In this document: positions 24,699 to 32,356 of the stretch, piece after piece | How positions within the stretch are numbered: position 1 is the stretch's first letter | Layout: each line of letters starts with the position of its first letter | Assembly: GCA_021850325.1 (NCBI GenBank) | Contig: JAJZMF010000026.1 | Span: forward strand, 124,001 to 188,000 | Source: Actinomycetes bacterium | GTDB taxonomy: Bacteria > Actinomycetota > Acidimicrobiia > Acidimicrobiales > Palsa-688 | Direction of reading: 5' to 3' | DNA: 64,000 bases | The notes under the pieces: model-generated | The model's database searches: none | What the model was told of the DNA's origin: nothing | The model's input: only the letters and a program-made list of their open reading frames with translations | Program-made: the position numbers and the translations under genes

Positions 24699-26813
24699 TC
24701 AGCGGGCCGGGCCGGTGCTCCCGGAGGTACCCGGGGCCACAAGCTCGAACCAGACGGCCTTGCCGTGGTCCTCGGTCTGTACGCCCCAGGCATAGGAGAG
24801 CGCCTCCACCAGTTGCAGGCCCCAGCCCGAGGTACCGTCCTCGGCCCGTGCCGCCGCGTTGTAGGGGAGGCGGTGCGAGTCGTCGGCCACTGCGACCCGG
24901 AGACGTCCGTCGTGCAGGGAGACCTGGAGCTCCACTGTGCCGTCGCCGTGACGCGAGGCGTTGGAGACGAGCTCGGTGACCAGTAGGGCTGCAGTCTCCA
25001 CGGTGGTGCCGTCGAGCTCCCACTGGACCAGGAGGTCGCGCAGGAACAGGCGCGCCACAGGCGCCGAGGACGCAGCCGCCGGGAGCCGACGGGCAACGAC
25101 GTGGCCGGGGCTCTCCGGCCCCCCGTCGGGCAGGCGCAGGAGCACCAGTGCAACGTCGTCGTGGCGTTCGCCCTTGCCCGGCAGCCGCGAGAGCACGAGG
25201 TCGGCCAGCAGGTCGACATCGTCCTCGGCGTGGGCGGACAACAGCTCGGCCAGCCCGGCGACACCCTCGTCGAAGGCCTGTTCGGCCGTCTCCACCAGCC
25301 CGTCGGTGAACACAGCCAGGAGCGCCCCCGGAGGCAGGTGCAGCGTCTCCTCCTCCCAGTGCTCCCCGCTCCGCACCCCCAGCGGTAGGCCACCCCGGCC
25401 GCAGATGGCCCGGGCCCGGCGGTCCGGGCCCACCACCACGGCTGGCATGTGGCCGGCCCGGACCCAGGTCATCAGGTGCTCCCGAGGGTAGATCTGCATG
25501 TAGCTCATGGTGACCAGTTGCTCGGTGCCCGTCTCCAGGACGAAGCGGTTGGCCTCCTCCGCAATGCGCCCCGGTGGCAGCCCGAGGCGGGCGTGGGCAT
25601 GGACCACGGCCCTCACCTGGCCCATCAGGGCGGCAGCCTCGAGGTCGTGGCCCTCGACGTCACCTACCGCAACGGCGAAAGACCCGGCCTCCAGGGGCAC
25701 GGTGTCGTACCAGTCGCCCCCTACGGCCGTCCCGGCCCCGCCGGCCTCGTAGCGTGGTGCCATCTGGACCGGCCCGGGCGGCACTGCGGGGGGCGGGAGG
25801 AGGCTGCGCTGAAGCGTCAGGGCGGCTTGGCGTTGTTCGTTGTAGTCGCTGGCGTGGGCCAAGGCGACAGCTGCCCTCTCGGCGAACTGCTCGAGCAGGG
25901 ACCGGTCGGCCAGGCTGAAGGCTTTGCTGCCCTCGGCCCTGACCACGCACAGCGCCCCGAGGCGGCGCCTGCCCACCTGGACCGGGACGCACATGTACCA
26001 GCGAGGCTCTAGCCTCGCCATGATGGCCCGGTGCTCGGGGCTGGCGGCTGCGGCCAGGAGGGCGGGCGGCACCTCCCCGACCAGTGGCTGGCCGGTGCGG
26101 GCCACGCGGGTGGAGTAGGCCTCGGGTTCCCGGCCCGGCCGGCCCGAGATGCGCGGCAGCTCCTTCAGCCTGTCCAGGTCGCCTTGGAGCTCGGGGAGAT
26201 GGTGGGTGGCCGCCACCCGGGCCAGCGAACCGTCCGCCTGCCAGAGGTCGAGCAGGCCCCAGCCGGCGAAGGCCGAAGCCGCCAGGCGGGTTACGGCCTG
26301 GGTCACCTGGTCCACGTCGAGGGACCGGGACAGGTCCAGGCCGGCCTGGTTGATGGCCAGGGCCGTCCGGAGCCGCTCGTCGCCGTCCTCGTGGCCCGTG
26401 ACGTCGACGGCCTGGGCGAGGACGGCAGCGACGCCGCCCGCCTCGTCGCGAACGGGGAAGAACTGCGCATCAAGGACCAGCGTGCGCTCGGCGCTTGCCG
26501 CTGTGCCGGTGAGCGCGAACGGCGCCCGACGGAGCTGGACCGTCTCACCGTCCGACATGCAGCGCCCGAGCGCTGCCAGGTAGTTGGGGTTACCCGGGAA
26601 GACCTCTTCGACCGGCGCCCCCAGCCGGCGCGGCCCCAACGCGCGCTCTGCCTCCTGGCTCTGGAAGGCAAGACGGAGCTCAGGGCCGACGAGCACCACG
26701 CTGAGGTACGGCGCACCGTCGATGGCCGGGAGGAGCACCGCCCACAGCGGCGCGGGCAGGAGCCGGAGGCTGTGCACCAGCCGCTCCCCCGGAGGGGATC
26801 CATTGCTTGCCAA
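24699..26813 (-). CDS. PAS-GAF-SpoIIE phosphatase with HATPase_c domain
   Basis: 704 residues. N-terminal PAS-like domain (to about 140), GAF domain (about 150-320), PP2C/SpoIIE phosphatase (about 335-555; AGTAVGGDWYDTV, AVGDVEGHDLEAAALMGQ, FTDGLVETAE and the final Asp in GERHDDVAL) and an RsbW-type ATPase (LVTELVSNASRHG, GWGLQLVEALS). Such fusions control anti-sigma-factor antagonists by dephosphorylation and may also carry their own anti-sigma kinase. No STAS or sigma gene is in the window. The start is TTG 26813 without a clear ribosome site, so the N-terminus is uncertain by some tens of residues. Confidence 0.9.
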   Translation of the reverse strand: MASNGSPPGERLVHSLRLLPAPLWAVLLPAIDGAPYLSVVLVGPELRLAFQSQEAERALGPRRLGAPVEEVFPGNPNYLAALGRCMSDGETVQLRRAPFALTGTAASAERTLVLDAQFFPVRDEAGGVAAVLAQAVDVTGHEDGDERLRTALAINQAGLDLSRSLDVDQVTQAVTRLAASAFAGWGLLDLWQADGSLARVAATHHLPELQGDLDRLKELPRISGRPGREPEAYSTRVARTGQPLVGEVPPALLAAAASPEHRAIMARLEPRWYMCVPVQVGRRRLGALCVVRAEGSKAFSLADRSLLEQFAERAAVALAHASDYNEQRQAALTLQRSLLPPPAVPPGPVQMAPRYEAGGAGTAVGGDWYDTVPLEAGSFAVAVGDVEGHDLEAAALMGQVRAVVHAHARLGLPPGRIAEEANRFVLETGTEQLVTMSYMQIYPREHLMTWVRAGHMPAVVVGPDRRARAICGRGGLPLGVRSGEHWEEETLHLPPGALLAVFTDGLVETAEQAFDEGVAGLAELLSAHAEDDVDLLADLVLSRLPGKGERHDDVALVLLRLPDGGPESPGHVVARRLPAAASSAPVARLFLRDLLVQWELDGTTVETAALLVTELVSNASRHGDGTVELQVSLHDGRLRVAVADDSHRLPYNAAARAEDGTSGWGLQLVEALSYAWGVQTEDHGKAVWFELVAPGTSGSTGPAR

Positions 26814-26879
26814 TCGTCACCGACACTAGCCCTGATGGGCGGTCCGAGGCGGCAGCGGCCCGGCCCTGCCTGCTCAGCT

Positions 26880-28391
26880 CTAGGGTGTGGGCAAGGCGGC
26901 CGGGGGACAGGTGGCGTTGACCGGCCCCGGGCCGGTTGGCAGCGCGCCCGTGGCCAGGTAGCGGGCCACGTACCCGATGACGCAGAGGTTGGGGGGCGTG
27001 CTCACCAGCTGGCCGTGGTTGCCGTCGCCCTCCACCACGACCATGCGCGAGCTGGGCAGGTCCCGGTGGGCCTGCAACGCACCGGGGTAGGGCGTTGCGG
27101 CGTCCAGGCTGGCCTGCACCATCAGCACCCCGGGCAGGCCGGGTGCCCCCACCCGGAACGGCTTGGCCGGGCCGGTGACGGGCCAGAAGGCACATGCGGC
27201 ATTGAACCAGGTGTTGTCCCAGGTGACCAGGGGCGCACGGCTCAGCAGTCTCCGCGTGTCGGTGTCCCAGCGCTGCCAGTCCCGGGGCCAGCGGGCGTCG
27301 GAGCACTCGACAGCGTTGTACACGGCGAACTCGTTCTCGTTCGTGGCGCCGATGGTCGCGTACAGCGTCTCCAGGACGGCCGGTGAGCCCTGGTGCAGGT
27401 AGGCAGCGAGCGCCGCGGCGAGGCTGGGCCACACCGAGGTGCTGTAGAGACCGGCAACGAAGTCGTCGTCCAGCTCGTCCGGCCCCAGCTGGTGGGGAAC
27501 GGGCGAGGCCGCCAGGCGTGCCCTGGCCCGCAGGAAGGCAGCCTCCACGCCGGCCGCCGTGGTCCCCAGGTGGTAGGTCGAGGCGTACCGGGCCGTCCAG
27601 GCGAACAGGGCGTGCATCCGGGCCTGGGCTGCCACGTCCTGGGCGAGGTTGTCTGCGTACCAGACCCCCTGCGGGTCGACGGTGCTGTCGAGCACCATCC
27701 TGGCCACCCGGTGGGGGAAGAGGGTGGCGTAGACCTCGCCGATGTAGGTCCCGTAGGAGAAGCCCAGGTAGCTGATCCGGCTCACGCCCAGGGCGACGCG
27801 CAGCGAGCCCAGGTCCCTCGCCGTGTCCACCGTCGTCATGTAGGGGAGCAACCAGCCGTAGCGGCGCTCGCAGGCCTGCGCGTAGCCCCGGGCCTTGGCC
27901 TCCAGGGCAAGCTCGTCCGCCTGGGTTGCGGGGACGTAGTCAGGCTGCACGGGCTGCAGGTAGGTGGGGTCGCAGTGCATGGAGGGCACGGAGGCGCCCA
28001 CGCCGCGGGGGTCGAAGCCGATGATGTTGTAGCGCGAGGCCAGGGAGGCGGGGAGCACGGACTGCACCAGGGCAGCGAGGTACCGGCCGGGCACGCCCGG
28101 TCCGCCCGGGTTGACGACCAGGTCCCCCAGGCGTTGGCCCGGGCCTGCGGTGGCCGGGGCCTCGGAGAGGGCGAGGATGATGCGACGGCCCTGGGGGTGT
28201 GCGTAGTCGAGGGGTACCGAGAGGGAACTGCACACCAGGCCCCAGCTCACGGAGGGGCACGGTTGCCAGTGGAGGACCGCCGGGGCCCCCGGGACTGCCG
28301 GGGTGGTGTGCCTCGGAGCGGGAGGTGCGGCGGCTGGCGGGGCCAGAGCGACCAGGGCGGCCCCGATGGCCAGGGCTCTACGGTGCGGCAC
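26880..28391 (-). CDS. Secreted alpha/beta hydrolase, tripeptidyl-aminopeptidase type
   Basis: 503 residues. Signal peptide (residues 1-25, GAALVALAPPAAAPP), then an N-terminal segment VPLDYAHPQGRRI, oxyanion region VVNPGGPG, nucleophile GFSYGT (Ser), Asp in VQASLDAATPY and His in GDGNHGQL; this is the SlpD/TAP-like peptidase family (with a C-terminal TAP domain). Several Cys could pair outside the cell. Start GTG 28391. Likely releases N-terminal tri- or dipeptides from proteins, or cleaves esters. Single gene. Confidence 0.88.
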   Translation of the reverse strand: MPHRRALAIGAALVALAPPAAAPPAPRHTTPAVPGAPAVLHWQPCPSVSWGLVCSSLSVPLDYAHPQGRRIILALSEAPATAGPGQRLGDLVVNPGGPGVPGRYLAALVQSVLPASLASRYNIIGFDPRGVGASVPSMHCDPTYLQPVQPDYVPATQADELALEAKARGYAQACERRYGWLLPYMTTVDTARDLGSLRVALGVSRISYLGFSYGTYIGEVYATLFPHRVARMVLDSTVDPQGVWYADNLAQDVAAQARMHALFAWTARYASTYHLGTTAAGVEAAFLRARARLAASPVPHQLGPDELDDDFVAGLYSTSVWPSLAAALAAYLHQGSPAVLETLYATIGATNENEFAVYNAVECSDARWPRDWQRWDTDTRRLLSRAPLVTWDNTWFNAACAFWPVTGPAKPFRVGAPGLPGVLMVQASLDAATPYPGALQAHRDLPSSRMVVVEGDGNHGQLVSTPPNLCVIGYVARYLATGALPTGPGPVNATCPPAALPTP

Positions 28392-28519
28392 GTGCGCAAC
28401 CTACCCCCCGGGCCCCGCCCGGCTGGGCTCGCGCCGCCTGGGGCGCCGAGGCCGCTGGGGCCCGGAGCCCGTCGGGGGGCGGGTAGCTTGGTCCCGCCCC
28501 GAAAGAGGAGGATCAGACC

Positions 28520-29035
28520 ATGCAGACCTGGGACGCCATCCTGGCCCGGCGCAATGTGCGCAGTTTCAGCGACCGACCGGTGAGCGCGGAGGACCTCGAG
28601 CGCGTCCTGGAGGCTGGGCGCAGGGCACCGTCGGCCAACAACCGCCAGCACTGGGACTTCGTGGTCAGCACCGAGAGGGCCCAGCTGGAGGAGCTGGCGA
28701 CCGTCTGGGCGGCCGCCGGGCACGTGGCCACATCGGCGGCCACGGTGACCCTCGTACTGCCCGAGCCGGAGGACGACCGCCAGGCCCTGCTGGACGAGTA
28801 CGACCTCGGCCAGGTGACCATGGCGATGATGCTGGCGGCTGCTGACCTGGGCATAGGCAGTGGCCACGCTGCGGTCGGCGACCGCGAGGCCTGCCGGCGC
28901 ATCCTGGGGGTGCCTGCCGGTCACCGGCCCGCCTACCTGTTGGCCCTGGGCTACCCGGCCGACCGGCCCCTGGCACCCGTGCGCGACCCCAAGCGGCGGC
29001 CCTACGCCGAAGTGGTGCACTTCGGGCGCTGGTAG
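28520..29035 (+). CDS. Nitroreductase family protein
   Basis: 171 residues, with GAGGAGG upstream. The FMN-binding pattern RRNVRSFSDRPV at the start, RRAPSANNRQHWDFVV and GIGSGHAAVGD identify a short NfsB/NOX-type nitroreductase. Uses FMN and NAD(P)H to reduce nitro or quinone compounds, or in some members acts in flavin or halo-tyrosine chemistry. Physiological substrate unknown. Possible -10 TAGCTT about 35 nt upstream. Confidence 0.9.
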   Translation: MQTWDAILARRNVRSFSDRPVSAEDLERVLEAGRRAPSANNRQHWDFVVSTERAQLEELATVWAAAGHVATSAATVTLVLPEPEDDRQALLDEYDLGQVTMAMMLAAADLGIGSGHAAVGDREACRRILGVPAGHRPAYLLALGYPADRPLAPVRDPKRRPYAEVVHFGRW

Positions 29036-29049
29036 GCGGGCGCCCAAGA

Positions 29050-29104
29050 GTTCACCAGTGCGGTGGTTGGAGTTCCGGGTTAGTTAACCGGGCGTTCAAT
29101 CAGC
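29050..29104 (+). promoter_or_regulatory. PHO-box-like array before pstS
   Basis: Five consecutive 11-nt units: GTTCACCAGTG, CGGTGGTTGGA, GTTCCGGGTTA, GTTAACCGGGC, GTTCAATCAGC. Four begin with GTT, at 29050, 29072, 29083 and 29094, giving one repeat per helical turn. This is the arrangement of the direct-repeat PHO boxes that PhoP recognises in streptomycetes. TACGAC at 29127-29132 could serve as -10. Confidence 0.65.
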
Positions 29105-29223
29105 CGTGGCAAGTTGTTGCCGTCCGTACGACTGCAGCCGGCCATTGCGGGCGGGTGCCCGTCCCCAGGGGGCGTGGTGCCAGCCGACGTGCACATAGCC
29201 GACGTGTAGAGAGGAAGACTGCA

Positions 29224-30360
29224 ATGACCGCCAAGCAACCCCTGACCCTACGCCGCCGCGCCGCCCATGGCCTGCTTGCGGTGGCCGCCGGCCTGGCTGG
29301 CACTGTGGCCGCGGCCCCCGCTGCCCTGGCTGCCAAGCACGTGGCCGGCAACGAGACGCCCCCCAAGGCGAACGTGGCCATCTCCGAGACGGGCAGCACG
29401 CTGCTGTACCCCCTGTTCCAGATCTGGTCCACCGCCTACCACCACAAGTACCCGAACATCACCATCACCCCGCAGGGCACCGGGTCGGGCGCCGGTATCT
29501 CCAACGCAGCGGCAGGCACGGTGGACATCGGGGCCTCCGACGCCTACCTCCCCTCCAGTGAGGTCACCCAGCACCCGGGCCTCATGAACATCGCCCTGGC
29601 CATCTCGGCCCAGCAGGTGAACTACAACGTCAGTGGCCTCGGGCGCAATGTCCACCTCAGGCTGAACGGCCAGGTCCTGGCGGGCATGTACGAGGGCAAG
29701 ATCACCAACTGGGACGACCCCGCCATCAAGGCGCTCAACCCGATGGTCAAGCTCCCCAACGAGAAGATCGTCCCCCTGCACCGTTCCGATGCCAGCGGTG
29801 ACACCTTCCTCTTCAGCTCCTACCTGTCCGACCAGGACGCCAACGGTTGGGGCAAGTCCATCGGTTATGGGACCAGCATCTCCTTCCCGGCGGTGCCCAA
29901 CGCCTTGGCCGAGCAGGGTAACGGCGGCATGGTGAGCGGCTGCAAGGCCACCCCGGGTTGCGTGGCCTACATAGGCATCAGCTACCTGACCGAGACCCAG
30001 CAGGCCGGTCTGGGTGAGGCCTTCCTGCAGAACCGCTCGGGTAAGTTCGTCCAGCCGACGGGCAAGACGATCGTGGCCGAGGCGGCAGCCCTGGAGAGCA
30101 AGACGCCGCCGAACGAGACGTTGTCAATGATCGACGACTCGGCGCCCAACGGCTACCCGATCATCAACTACGAGTACGGCATCCTGCCGGCCCACGAGTC
30201 CAACGCCCGGGTGGCCGACGCTGTGAAGGCCTTCCTGTACTGGGCCGTCGACCCCAACGGTGGCTCGTCGCCCCGGTTCTTGAAGGTCGTCCGCTTCCAG
30301 CCCCTGCCCCCGGCGGTGGTCAAGCTGTCCCAGGCTCAGATCGCCAAGATCGGAGGCTGA
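29224..30360 (+). CDS. pstS: Phosphate ABC transporter substrate-binding protein PstS
   Basis: 378 residues. Signal peptide (residues 1-37, ending APAALAA) without a lipobox, so the mature protein may be free or held another way. Phosphate-site segments are visible: SETGSTLLYPLFQIW, TGSGAGISNAAAGTVDIGASDAYL, and RSDASGDTFLFSSYL. GAGGAAG precedes the ATG. No pstC, pstA, pstB or phoU adjoins, so this is an isolated pstS. The upstream PHO-box-like array implies induction under phosphate limitation. Confidence 0.92.
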   Translation: MTAKQPLTLRRRAAHGLLAVAAGLAGTVAAAPAALAAKHVAGNETPPKANVAISETGSTLLYPLFQIWSTAYHHKYPNITITPQGTGSGAGISNAAAGTVDIGASDAYLPSSEVTQHPGLMNIALAISAQQVNYNVSGLGRNVHLRLNGQVLAGMYEGKITNWDDPAIKALNPMVKLPNEKIVPLHRSDASGDTFLFSSYLSDQDANGWGKSIGYGTSISFPAVPNALAEQGNGGMVSGCKATPGCVAYIGISYLTETQQAGLGEAFLQNRSGKFVQPTGKTIVAEAAALESKTPPNETLSMIDDSAPNGYPIINYEYGILPAHESNARVADAVKAFLYWAVDPNGGSSPRFLKVVRFQPLPPAVVKLSQAQIAKIGG

Positions 30361-30373
30361 CGCCTCGGGGCCG

Positions 30374-30430
30374 GGTGGGCCCCCAGCGACGGGCCCACCG
30401 GCGGGACGGGCACAGCTCGTCCCGCCGGTG
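30374..30430. terminator. Bidirectional hairpins between pstS and the deacetylase gene
   Basis: A 13-bp perfect stem, CACCGGCGGGACG (30396-30408) with CGTCCCGCCGGTG (30418-30430) and a 9-nt loop, sits between two convergent genes. A second 9-bp stem, GGTGGGCCC (30374-30382) with GGGCCCACC (30391-30399), shares four bases with it, so only one can form fully. No T-run on either side. Confidence 0.7.
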
Positions 30431-30435
30431 GCGCG

Positions 30436-31158
30436 TCAGGCCGGCGCCACGCTCAGAGCGCCCGGTCGCCTCAGCCAGCGCAGGTGCTCCGTCGCACCCT
30501 GGAGCTCGAGACGTCGGCGCAGGACCGTGTTGCCGCCGAGTTGGCTGCGGTGGCATGAGATGGCCCGCTGCTGGGCCTCGCGGTCGACGGTGAGCTCGAT
30601 GTCGAGCTCCGAGGGCACACGGCCGACCATCTCGACCCCCGTCTCCGCACGCAGTGCGGCAGCCACCCCGGCGGCGAGGGCCCACCCGAGGACCGGGAGC
30701 CCGAGCTGTTCACCCGCCTGTAGCGCAGCTTCCGTGGCTCTCTGGTGGTCGGGATGGCCGGTGATGCCTCCAAGGTCGAACGTGAGCAGGGTGTCGGCGC
30801 CCACCTCGGTCGCCAGAGCTTCCACGTGGCCTGCCAGCACCTCTAGAGGTACCGTGCTCAGCCGGCTGTCGGGGTAGGCGAGCAAGTCCGTCCGCCGTGC
30901 CCCGAGCACCGACGCCGCCTGGTGCAGCTCCTCGGCCCGGATGGCGTCGAGGGGGCCGTCGCCCGCTCCCAGGGTCGACGCCTCCCCGTGGGTGAAGCTG
31001 AGCAGGCTCACCTCTGTGCCCTCTCGGCGTAGTGCCATGAGCACCCCGCCCAGACCGAACGACTCGTCGTCGGGGTGGGCGCACACCGCCACCGCCGAGC
31101 GCGCCGTCCAGGCCTCCGGCCGCTGCGCCTGGTCCGACAGGGGGCCCAGCGGGCTCAC
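30436..31158 (-). CDS. PIG-L family N-acetylglucosaminyl deacetylase (LmbE/MshB-like)
   Basis: 240 residues from GTG 31158, which overlaps the trxA stop (GTGA). Zinc motif AHPDDESFGLGG near residue 27 and the second metal/base motif ITGHPDH are intact. The family removes acetyl groups from GlcNAc-type conjugates; in actinobacteria it includes MshB (mycothiol synthesis) and Mca (mycothiol conjugate amidase), both larger (about 300 residues). Coupling to thioredoxin and to a persulfide-type regulator's operator suggests a thiol-cofactor role here, which is an inference. Confidence 0.85.
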   Translation of the reverse strand: MSPLGPLSDQAQRPEAWTARSAVAVCAHPDDESFGLGGVLMALRREGTEVSLLSFTHGEASTLGAGDGPLDAIRAEELHQAASVLGARRTDLLAYPDSRLSTVPLEVLAGHVEALATEVGADTLLTFDLGGITGHPDHQRATEAALQAGEQLGLPVLGWALAAGVAAALRAETGVEMVGRVPSELDIELTVDREAQQRAISCHRSQLGGNTVLRRRLELQGATEHLRWLRRPGALSVAPA

Positions 31159-31577
31159 CGGTCCGTCCCCCGCGCCGCCTCGGCTGTGCCCTGTGCCGTC
31201 TCGGGCCGTGCCGCCTCGGCCTGCTGGGCCACCTCCCGGCGCACCTCGTCCATGTCGAGAGCGCCGACAGCTTCGATCAACTGCTCGAGCGCCGGCTTGG
31301 GTACTGCACCCGGGCGGGCGTAGACGACGATCCCGTCTCGTACCACCATCAGCGTCGGTATCGACCTGACCCGGAACATCGCGGCAAGCTCCTGTTCGCT
31401 CTCGGTGTCGACCTTGGCGAACACCAGGTCCGGGTGGCGCTGGGCGGCGTCCTCGAACACGGGGGCGAACATGCGGCAGGGGCCGCACCAAGCGGCCCAG
31501 AAGTCCACAAGCACCGTCCCCGGGGCTTCGACCAGGGATGTGAAGTTGTCCCTGGTCGCTGTGACAGTGGCTGTCAT
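31155..31577 (-). CDS. trxA: Thioredoxin with acidic/Ala-rich C-terminal tail
   Basis: 140 residues from ATG 31577, with AAGGAG 5 nt upstream. The thioredoxin fold carries WCGPC (Cys31, Cys34), the cis-Pro in RSIPTLMVV, and FAKVDTESEQELA. Beyond residue 105 is an extra helix-prone, Ala/Glu/Arg-rich tail of about 35 residues that common thioredoxins lack. Reduces disulfides or persulfides. A TACCCC-N2-GGGGTA palindrome 50 nt upstream links it to the CsoR/CstR-like regulator. The stop overlaps the deacetylase start. Confidence 0.93.
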   Translation of the reverse strand: MTATVTATRDNFTSLVEAPGTVLVDFWAAWCGPCRMFAPVFEDAAQRHPDLVFAKVDTESEQELAAMFRVRSIPTLMVVRDGIVVYARPGAVPKPALEQLIEAVGALDMDEVRREVAQQAEAARPETAQGTAEAARGTDR

Positions 31578-31626
31578 ATCAGCTCCTTGTCCGTCGGTAC
31601 GCCGGCTTGGGCTACAGCCACCAACG

Positions 31627-31640
31627 TACCCCCTGGGGTA
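31627..31640 (-). promoter_or_regulatory. CsoR/CstR-type operator before trxA
   Basis: TACCCC-CT-GGGGTA, a 14-bp palindrome (6-bp arms). On the minus strand the last TA of the site begins a -10-like TACGTT, the same relation seen at the second copy before the regulator gene, so binding would block the promoter. Confidence 0.7.
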
Positions 31641-31720
31641 TATGGTAGACCGCCCCGGGCGCCAAGGGCGGCCAAACCCCGGGCCCGTGGCCGGAGTTGT
31701 CCCGACGGACGGGCGCGCAT

Positions 31721-31753
31721 GCACAGAGGGCCCCGGTCGGGGGCCCCCTGTGC
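31721..31753 (-). terminator. Hairpin after the CsoR/CstR-like gene
   Basis: GCACAG (31721-31726) pairs with CTGTGC (31748-31753), and GGGCCCC (31728-31734) with GGGGCCC (31740-31746), one mismatch between the two parts and a 5-nt loop. It lies in the 282-nt gap between the regulator's stop and the trxA start, in position to end the regulator's transcript before the trxA promoter. Confidence 0.6.
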
Positions 31754-31859
31754 TCAGTGGTCAGCGGCCGGTCACCTCGACGGCGCCCAACCCGGGACGG
31801 CGAAGGACCTCCGGGCCTCGGCGCCGCCAGGAGGGTGGGCGCGGGTAGTCACGCCAGCC

Positions 31860-32129
31860 TCAGGCCAGGCTCATGAACAGCTTCTCGATGGCCGGCATCG
31901 GGTAGCCGTCGGCATCGGCGCTCTCCGGGTGCTCTATGCAGTAACTGAGGCCGCTGGCGACGAGGCGGAAACCAGCCCGGTCGAGAGCCTTGGAGGCCGC
32001 GGCCAGTTGGGTGATCACGTCCCGGCACTCGCGGCCCTCAGCGAGCATCCGCTCGATACCCTCGACCTGCCCCGCGACCCGGCGTAGGCGCTTGCGTACG
32101 TCCTCGACTACTTCCTCAGGTAGATCCAC
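31860..32129 (-). CDS. CsoR/RcnR/CstR-family regulator, persulfide-sensor type
   Basis: 89 residues from GTG 32129. The all-helical DUF156 fold is clear. In copper-sensing CsoR the ligands are Cys-His-Cys; here Cys35 (EGRECRDVITQ) and Cys64 (GLSYC) are kept but the His, four residues before the second Cys, is Gly60. That pattern, and the string EGRECRDVITQ, match CstR, which senses per- and polysulfides through its two Cys and does not bind copper. It most likely represses itself and trxA from the two TACCCC-N2-GGGGTA sites. TACACT 6 nt before GTG suggests a leaderless mRNA; GGAGGG is too close to act as a ribosome site. Confidence 0.88.
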   Translation of the reverse strand: MDLPEEVVEDVRKRLRRVAGQVEGIERMLAEGRECRDVITQLAAASKALDRAGFRLVASGLSYCIEHPESADADGYPMPAIEKLFMSLA

Positions 32130-32135
32130 CCCTCC

Positions 32136-32153
32136 AGTGTACCCCCAGGGGTA
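32136..32153 (-). promoter_or_regulatory. CsoR/CstR-type operator and -10 of the regulator gene
   Basis: TACCCC-CA-GGGGTA at 32140-32153, a 14-bp palindrome differing from the trxA copy only in the centre. On the minus strand its last TA forms the start of the -10-like TACACT (32141-32136), followed by 6 nt and GTG 32129. Confidence 0.7.
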
Positions 32154-32356
32154 GCGCGAAGGGTACCGGGGCCGCGAGGTGGGTGCCGTGCACGGCGACC
32201 GACGGAGCCGGCCGCGAGCAGCCGTCGGCCCTGGGAAGGGCCGTTGTGCGGTGAGCCTGTAGTAGGGGCTTGTGAAGTGACATAAAACCTGCAACCGTTT
32301 GCTCTGCTTGCCGATCTACACAGCACAGGGCACGCGTCGGAGGGGAGGGCCCGGGA

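Noticed and set aside
32291-32302. GCAACCGTTTGC, similar to a LacI-type operator, before the MFS gene
   Set aside because: Arms match imperfectly, no LacI-family regulator is in the window, and a single such 12-mer is expected by chance.
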